Positions 59,452 to 64,000 of a stretch of DNA of 64,000 nucleotides are shown here, piece after piece. Made by a program: the position numbers and the translations under genes. Under the pieces are notes generated by a model, which was not told the origin of the DNA, did not search any database, and saw only the letters and a list, made by a program, of their open reading frames with translations. This stretch comes from PCC-6802 sp943367755 (GTDB lineage: Bacteria > Cyanobacteriota > Cyanobacteriia > Pseudanabaenales > Pseudanabaenaceae). Numbering within the stretch: position 1 is the stretch's first letter; each line of letters opens with the position of its first letter. The stretch is taken from positions 1-64,000 of the forward strand of contig CALRKB020000013.1 in assembly GCA_943367755.1 (NCBI GenBank), written 5' to 3'.

Positions 59452-60591
59452 ATGTCCAGCGCCGATCTATTCCCAACTACACATCCAGGTACTGTTTTAG
59501 TCGTAGATGATAACCCTAACAATCTCAGTGTTCTAGTTAGTCTCCTGCGTGAGTCTGGATATAGAACTCTTGTCGCTGTCGATGGCGAAAGCGCGATCGC
59601 CCAAATTACCTATGCTAAGCCCGATATTATTCTGCTCGACGTTATGATGCCTGGGATTGATGGCTTTGAGACCTGCAAGCGTTTAAAAGCCATTCCTGAT
59701 AGTGCAGAAATCCCTATCATCTTCATGACCGCCTTATCCGAGACAATCGATAAGGTCAAAGGTTTTAATCTCGGAGCTGTAGACTATATCACCAAACCCT
59801 TTGAGCATGAAGAGGTTCTGGCTCGCCTCCACACGCACTTAACGATTCAAAATCTCAATCTCACACTTAAACAAGAGATTGAAGAGCGCAAGCGAGCGGA
59901 AAAAGCCCTATGGGTATTTCTCCATGCCGTTTCCCATGACCTGCGCAATCCAGTCACAGGTATGAATATGGTGATCCAGAACTTCCTAGAAAACCCAGAT
60001 GAGCAAATTACCTTATCCCGTGGTGTTTTAGAACGTATGGCTCAAAGTAATGCCCGACTATTGAGCCTGATTGAATCCCTGCTGGAGTCCCATGCCAATG
60101 ATATTCAAGGATTAACGCTCAAGTGCCAATCTGCCAGACTAAGTGACATCCTCCAGGGAGCAATTTACGATCTAGACCCCATCCTCAAGAAAAATCACGC
60201 GACCCTAATCAATCAAATCGATCCCGATCTCCCCAATGCCAATGTCGATGCCATGCAAGTGGGACGCGTGTTTCAAAATTTAATCGCTAATGCTGTCAAC
60301 CATAATGCCCCAGGCTTGCAACTCAAAATTAGTGCTAGCCTCACCCCAACGATGTTGCTATGTACGGTGGAGGATAATGGTACGGGTATCTCACCTGAAC
60401 AGTGCGAGCAAATGTTCGAGTTGTACGCACAGGGTGCGAGTAAAAGGCGATCGCTTGGTCTAGGTCTGGGGCTTTATATCTGCAAGCAAATTATTAATGC
60501 CCACGGTGGCGAGATCGGAGTTACCAGCGAGCCGAATGTTGGCTCCAAGTTCTGGTTTACTTTACCGATCGCATCTAGCGATTTTGCTTAA
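59452..60591 (+). CDS. Response regulator fused to a histidine kinase (REC-HK)
   Basis: 379 residues. Receiver (about 14-130): GTVLVVDDNPNNLSVLVSLL, Asp in IILLDVMMPGIDG, IFMTALSE, DYITKPFEHEEVLARLH. A short coil leads to HisKA WVFLHAVSHDLRNPVTGMNM (His near 160) and HATPase LIANAVNHNA, VEDNGTGISPEQCEQMFE, GLGLGLYICKQIINAHGG. No transmembrane part, so it likely receives phosphate from the preceding hybrid kinase, whose stop lies 46 bp upstream. This REC-HK type is common in cyanobacterial phosphorelays. Confidence 0.94.
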   Translation: MSSADLFPTTHPGTVLVVDDNPNNLSVLVSLLRESGYRTLVAVDGESAIAQITYAKPDIILLDVMMPGIDGFETCKRLKAIPDSAEIPIIFMTALSETIDKVKGFNLGAVDYITKPFEHEEVLARLHTHLTIQNLNLTLKQEIEERKRAEKALWVFLHAVSHDLRNPVTGMNMVIQNFLENPDEQITLSRGVLERMAQSNARLLSLIESLLESHANDIQGLTLKCQSARLSDILQGAIYDLDPILKKNHATLINQIDPDLPNANVDAMQVGRVFQNLIANAVNHNAPGLQLKISASLTPTMLLCTVEDNGTGISPEQCEQMFELYAQGASKRRSLGLGLGLYICKQIINAHGGEIGVTSEPNVGSKFWFTLPIASSDFA

Positions 60592-60615
60592 TGCACTTAA
60601 TGCTATGTTAGGTAA

Positions 60616-61074
60616 ATGAGACAAGCGCAACCCAACGACATTGCAACGCTAGTTGACCTAATGAATGAGTTCTATGCCGAGTCTGACTACGAACTCGATC
60701 ACCCGCTTGTAGAAAAGGCATTTGCTGACATTTTGGCCGACACGCGTCTTGGCTACATTTGGATTATTAACGAGAATGGAAAAGATGTTGGATACGTTGT
60801 GATTACACTCAGATATGGGATGGAGTATAGCGGCTTGATGGCGTGTATCGACGATCTATTCGTAATCCCGCAAAGTCGCAACAGAGGGTTAAGCACAGCC
60901 GCTTTGTTACAGGTTCGCGACTTCTGCAAGAGCATTGGCGTTCGCGCAATTACGGTTGAGGTTGGCCACAGTAACGGCCCCGCACAAACGGTCTATCGTC
61001 GCCTCGGGTTGGCGGAAGTTTCAGACCGTCAACTACTGGCACTAGCTCTGGCCAGCCCTACACATATTACCTAA
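60616..61074 (+). CDS. GNAT-family N-acetyltransferase
   Basis: 152 residues: MRQAQPNDIATLVDLMNEFY at the start, VGYVVITLRYGMEYSGLMAC (beta 3-4), IDDLFVIPQSRNRGLSTAAL (acetyl-CoA loop, R/Q-x-x-G-L/A-type), AITVEVGHSNGPAQTVYRRLGL at the end. A standard GNAT transferring acetyl groups to small amines or proteins. Start 24 bp after the REC-HK gene; may be co-transcribed but functionally unrelated. The substrate is not evident. Confidence 0.88.
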   Translation: MRQAQPNDIATLVDLMNEFYAESDYELDHPLVEKAFADILADTRLGYIWIINENGKDVGYVVITLRYGMEYSGLMACIDDLFVIPQSRNRGLSTAALLQVRDFCKSIGVRAITVEVGHSNGPAQTVYRRLGLAEVSDRQLLALALASPTHIT

Positions 61075-61098
61075 TCCGTCGTTGCAGGCGATCGGTGA

Positions 61099-61212
61099 GT
61101 AATTACTGCGCAACAAGTCGGGTTCGCCAATCAAGCGCATCTAAACGTTCACATCAAGAGATTGCTCGATGTCACACCAAAAATGATTCCCGAACAGAGC
61201 AAGAATCGATAA
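61099..61212 (+). pseudogene. Remnant of an AraC-family regulator (C-terminal 37 residues)
   Basis: The frame from 61099 to TAA at 61210-61212 encodes TAQQVGFANQAHLNVHIKRL then LDVTPKMIPEQSKNR, the second helix-turn-helix and tail typical of AraC/XylS proteins (GFANQSHLNLHFKRLLGVTPK). A stop lies directly upstream in frame and no N-terminal part of the regulator is visible between the GNAT gene and here. A gene remnant or a fragment carried in by recombination. The rest of the 61075-61334 gap has nothing recognisable. Confidence 0.72.
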
Positions 61213-61334
61213 AAATAGCGATCATCTAAAAGATTGATACAGCAAAGTTTCCTATACTGATTAACAATCGTCATTAGGAAGTATAAATGTCCGAGGATTT
61301 AGACCAGTAATTTTCAGCCCCTTAAAACGAAACA

Positions 61335-62069
61335 ATGAAAAATTGGTACAAAGAAGACCTTGCATATATTCATGATGTTGGGTATAGCGATTACGCTCTC
61401 AAATCTGCTCCTGGCATACTGGGTATACTGATTCAAAACAACGTCCATGCAGGTTTAGTAGTGGACTTGGGCTGCGGAAGTGGATTGTCAGCATTAGAAT
61501 TCACAAAAGCTCATTATCGCGTTCTCGGAGTCGATATTTCTGAGTCAATGATTGCTATTGCTCGAACCAGAGCACCAGATGCTGAGTTTCGAGTTGGATC
61601 GCTGTTTAAAACTGACATTCCATCTTGCAACGCTGTTACCTCAATTGGTGAATGTTTAAACTACCTCTTTGATGCAGATAACAATTTCCAAATGCTGGTT
61701 CAACTCTTCGATCGCATCTATAACGCATTAGCGCCAGGAGGTGTTTTCATCTTTGACATTGCTGAACCAGGACAAGTTATGCCAGGAACAACAGTTAAAG
61801 GGTTTACTGAAGGAAAGGATTGGTTCGTCCTTGTTGAGAAAGAAGAAGATCGAGAGCGGTCAACATTAACTCGTCGAATTATCACCCTCCGTAAGGTAGG
61901 AGAACACTACAGACGAGACAATGAAGTGCACCATTTACATCTATTTGAGGGGACAGACATTGCTGAAAAACTTCGTCATGTGGGTTTTCAAGTTCAGATT
62001 ATGCGTAGTTATGGTCAATACGAATTGCCCAAAGCCCATGCCGCGATCGTTGCGTGTAAGCCAATATGA
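61335..62069 (+). CDS. Class I SAM-dependent methyltransferase
   Basis: 244 residues. SAM-binding motif I: VVDLGCGSGLSALEFTKAHY (about 45-64); motif II region VLGVDISESMIAIARTRAP; acidic loop AEFRVGSLFKTDIPSCNAVT; post-motif SIGECLNYLFDADNNFQMLV and FDIAEPGQ. No signal or membrane part. The next gene, also a methyltransferase, overlaps its stop by 4 bp, so the two form an operon. Substrate unknown. Confidence 0.9.
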   Translation: MKNWYKEDLAYIHDVGYSDYALKSAPGILGILIQNNVHAGLVVDLGCGSGLSALEFTKAHYRVLGVDISESMIAIARTRAPDAEFRVGSLFKTDIPSCNAVTSIGECLNYLFDADNNFQMLVQLFDRIYNALAPGGVFIFDIAEPGQVMPGTTVKGFTEGKDWFVLVEKEEDRERSTLTRRIITLRKVGEHYRRDNEVHHLHLFEGTDIAEKLRHVGFQVQIMRSYGQYELPKAHAAIVACKPI

Positions 62070-62788
62070 GATGGCAACAGGAGCCGCTCACAATCATGGC
62101 AGCCATCATTGAGGCGCGGGGTAAAGCGATCAAGCAAATCAGCTTGCGATTTAATGGGACTCAAATTCTCGAACTCGCCTCTGGCTTGTTACCACGCGGC
62201 ATACTCTTATCGCAAAATCCAGAGATCGTCTTCGTGGAAAGCGATCTAACTGAAATGATTCAACAAAAACAGCAATTAGTGCAGCAATTAATTGGCGATC
62301 GCCCCAACTTACATTTTTTGGCAATCGATGCCACCAATAGTGAGGATTTTCGCCCCCTAAACAAGTATTTCCAGCCCGATCGACCAGTCACCATTTTGTG
62401 CGAAGGATTGCTAATGTACCTGACATTTGCTGAAAAGCGACAGGTCTTTGCCAATGTGCGCGAGATTCTGCAAACCTATGGTGGAGTTTGGATTACTTCT
62501 GATTTTATAACAAAAACAGGTGCAGGGCAGTTACGACAAAGGGATCCCACTCTACAACAGATCAATCAGAACATTGTCAGTTCAACAGGTCGAGCCTTTA
62601 GCGAGAATGAATTTGACGATCTTGACCATGCAAGGCAATTTGCGCAAGAGCAAGGATTTCAGACTGAAGAGTTCAGTATGCTAGAGGTAATCAATCAACT
62701 GAGTTGTCTATCGGCACTAGGACTCGATCTAGATCGTGCTCAAGCCCTGCTTGCAGCAACTCCTGTCTTTGCGCTGACATATTGCTAG
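62066..62788 (+). CDS. Leucine-carboxyl-methyltransferase-like (TcmP-type) SAM methyltransferase
   Basis: 240 residues; a Met at 62096 is an alternative start. Motif I reads GTQILELASGLLPRGILLSQ (Glu-x-A-x-G type, used in LCM/TcmP enzymes), then IVFVESDLTEMIQQKQQLV, PNLHFLAIDATNSEDF, DRPVTILCEGLLMYLTFAEK and TYGGVWITSDF. These fit carboxyl/O-methyltransferases acting on small molecules. Overlaps the upstream methyltransferase by 4 bp, so translation is likely coupled. Its end abuts a Uma2 remnant on the other strand. Confidence 0.85.
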   Translation: MRWQQEPLTIMAAIIEARGKAIKQISLRFNGTQILELASGLLPRGILLSQNPEIVFVESDLTEMIQQKQQLVQQLIGDRPNLHFLAIDATNSEDFRPLNKYFQPDRPVTILCEGLLMYLTFAEKRQVFANVREILQTYGGVWITSDFITKTGAGQLRQRDPTLQQINQNIVSSTGRAFSENEFDDLDHARQFAQEQGFQTEEFSMLEVINQLSCLSALGLDLDRAQALLAATPVFALTYC

Positions 62789-62989
62789 CGATCCCTCTAT
62801 ATCCAAATTTCTATTTCCGGTAATACTGCCAGTGGGAGCCATAACGATTAATTCTCCTGTCGCAGTTCGCTCTAATTGCAGATCTCGATTAGCGATCGCC
62901 AGTTCAACTAACTGCTCGTGCGTAACGGTAAGCGTGAGCGAAGGCGGGATATTAACGGTAATTGCTGGGACTAAATCAGATTGCATCAT
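62789..62989 (-). pseudogene. Uma2-family N-terminal remnant
   Basis: The minus-strand frame from 62989 encodes PSLTLTVTHEQLVELAIANR, DLQLERTATGELIVMAPTGS, ITGNRNLDIEG, the first third of a Uma2 protein. Uma2-like sequence ceases at about 62789, exactly where the methyltransferase ends, and the frame then runs through that gene without family motifs. The catalytic Asp/Glu/Lys are absent. Fourth Uma2 locus in the window, after three complete ones. Confidence 0.75.
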
Positions 62990-63009
62990 TTAACCCTCCG
63001 GCCAATGCC

Positions 63010-63978
63010 CTAGCTTAGATCGTCGCACAGTTTTTCCAACTTTAGTAGCAGCTTTTCTAGTTGTTTTTGTTTTTTAGGATTCTGCCAAATTTGAGCCTTT
63101 TGCGCTTTTTGGTAGGCTACTGTCAACCTGGATTGCAATGATGGTTGTGGCGGTGGCAAATCAGTTTGACGGGAGGCCACAACGCGATCGCGAATATCTT
63201 TGAGTGATAGATTCTGGGCGATCGCCACTTGCAACAAATTCGTGCGTGCCACTTTTTCCTTAATTTGGGCGATCGCTTTAGCTTTGGTATATTCAATTTT
63301 GCCCTGCCGCAAACACTCCAAAATATCCTCTGGCAGTTTTAGTAACGGTAGGCGGTTACGGGTATACGATTCCCAACCCATTATTCCTAACTCTAAAAAG
63401 CAAGCCTTAACCAGAGCGGCTTCCGAACTAATCATAACGTTATGATTAACATTTCCGACCGCAGCATTATTCATGCGATACAGCAGTGATGAGGCTTCAT
63501 TAACCGAGCTGTTCAGACGGAACGCCAGCAACTGCAAGATTCCTTCCGTCTCCTCAACCGGATTTAGATCTTCGCGCTGTAGGTTTTCGATCAAGGCTAA
63601 CTGTAGTGCTTCGTCACTACTAAGCTCGCGTACCACAATCGGAACTTCGGTTAAGCCAACTTCTTTAGCAGCGCGATAGCGCCTTTCACCTGCAACTAAC
63701 TCATAGCGGAGAGACTCACCATCACCTACCTCAAGCGGACGCACTAATAAAGGCTCAATAATGCCATGTGCCTTTACGGACTCCACTAGCTGAGCTAGCT
63801 TTTCTGGATCGAAGTAGCGGCGCGGCTGCTGTGCAGGCAAATCAATCAATTCTATATCCAGCGTCGACCTAGAATTTGAACTAGGGGTTTCGCTAATTTC
63901 ACCAATTTCGCCGAACAGTGCATCTAAACCCTTGCCTCTAATTTGGCGAAAAGGCATCTCCTTCTTACTACGGCTCAT
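63010..63978 (-). CDS. parB: ParB-family DNA-partition protein
   Basis: 322 residues. ParB/Sulfiredoxin N-terminal domain: IDLPAQQPRRYFDPEKLAQL, VESVKAHGIIEPLLVRPL, then the CTP-binding box LRYELVAGERRYRAAKEVGL and LSSDEALQLALIENLQREDL. The helix-turn-helix and C-terminal part are of the cyanobacterial plasmid/accessory type (NNAAVGNVNHNVMISSE). It starts by GAATTGTCATGAGC-type context with GGAGG just upstream (63987-63991). A parA would be expected further left on its strand but lies beyond the window edge. It may belong to the chromosome, a plasmid or a mobile element. Confidence 0.9.
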   Translation of the reverse strand: MSRSKKEMPFRQIRGKGLDALFGEIGEISETPSSNSRSTLDIELIDLPAQQPRRYFDPEKLAQLVESVKAHGIIEPLLVRPLEVGDGESLRYELVAGERRYRAAKEVGLTEVPIVVRELSSDEALQLALIENLQREDLNPVEETEGILQLLAFRLNSSVNEASSLLYRMNNAAVGNVNHNVMISSEAALVKACFLELGIMGWESYTRNRLPLLKLPEDILECLRQGKIEYTKAKAIAQIKEKVARTNLLQVAIAQNLSLKDIRDRVVASRQTDLPPPQPSLQSRLTVAYQKAQKAQIWQNPKKQKQLEKLLLKLEKLCDDLS

Positions 63979-64000
63979 GACAATTCCTCCAAGTGCTTGG

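Noticed and set aside
63010..63978. ParB as proof that the whole window is a plasmid
   Set aside because: NDH-1MS, petJ and similar core genes argue for a chromosome; a lone ParB of this type also occurs on chromosomes and mobile elements.

Overview
The window reads as chromosomal DNA of a cyanobacterium. The evidence is the very dense HIP1 octamer GCGATCGC, a complete low-CO2 NDH-1MS operon (ndhF3-ndhD3-cupA-cupS), cytochrome c6 with the BlaI/M56 (PetR/PetP-type) pair beside it, cyanobacterial multi-GAF and hybrid kinases, several Uma2-family genes, and families otherwise known mainly from cyanobacteria (DUF7219-like, DUF4336). A filamentous Pseudanabaena/Leptolyngbya-like lineage is plausible but cannot be fixed from the sequence alone. 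No rRNA, tRNA, CRISPR array or complete transposase was recognised.

Layout. 0-4 kb: a GrpE / Hsp70 / zinc-ribbon-TPR chaperone operon and a convergent alpha/beta hydrolase. 4.1-8.1 kb: an accessory island that I interpret as an integron-type cassette array without an integrase. Palindromic repeats with about 40-bp spacing come first. They are followed by four attC-like folded sites separating (1) a small membrane-anchored protein, (2) a CHAT protease fused to a LacI-type sensor domain plus a small membrane protein, (3) a roughly 165-nt segment with no gene but several strong nested hairpins, and (4) a PIN/ribbon-helix-helix toxin-antitoxin pair. 8.2-23 kb: amine oxidase, M50-TPR protease, lipoxygenase, a degenerate EAL protein, an AraC-type response regulator and a three-GAF kinase, an ECF sigma/ChrR pair beside a frameshifted ferritin-like gene, SnoaL-like protein, rubredoxin and an MFS carrier. 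23-28.7 kb: the CO2-uptake operon. 28.7-36.6 kb: BrnT/BrnA, secreted proteins, a two-component pair, an MliC-like lipase/lysozyme-inhibitor-type protein and a 14-WD40 STAND NTPase. 37-45 kb: a five-gene SWIM / DUF5691-like / VWA / MoxR / DUF5682 operon. 45-50 kb: DUF4336, three Uma2 genes, an internally deleted aldo-keto reductase and a transglutaminase-like protein. 49.8-55.1 kb: a copper-flavoured block (PetP, PetR, petJ, TPR protein, Cu-only-like SOD, YtkA/CopC-like protein, TauE/SafE-type transporter). 55-60.6 kb: two-component proteins. 60.6-64 kb: GNAT, an AraC remnant, two methyltransferases, a Uma2 remnant and ParB.

Functional links. The CO2-uptake operon encodes the membrane arm and CO2-hydrating subunits of NDH-1MS. 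PetR/PetP probably control petJ according to copper, and the adjacent SOD/transporter operon fits metal handling. The ECF/ChrR pair probably controls the neighbouring ferritin-like gene. The most novel material is the cassette island, above all the CHAT-LacI fusion with its small membrane partner and the structured gene-less cassette. Several remnants (ferritin-like frameshift, deleted AKR, AraC tail, Uma2 fragment) show ongoing gene decay.
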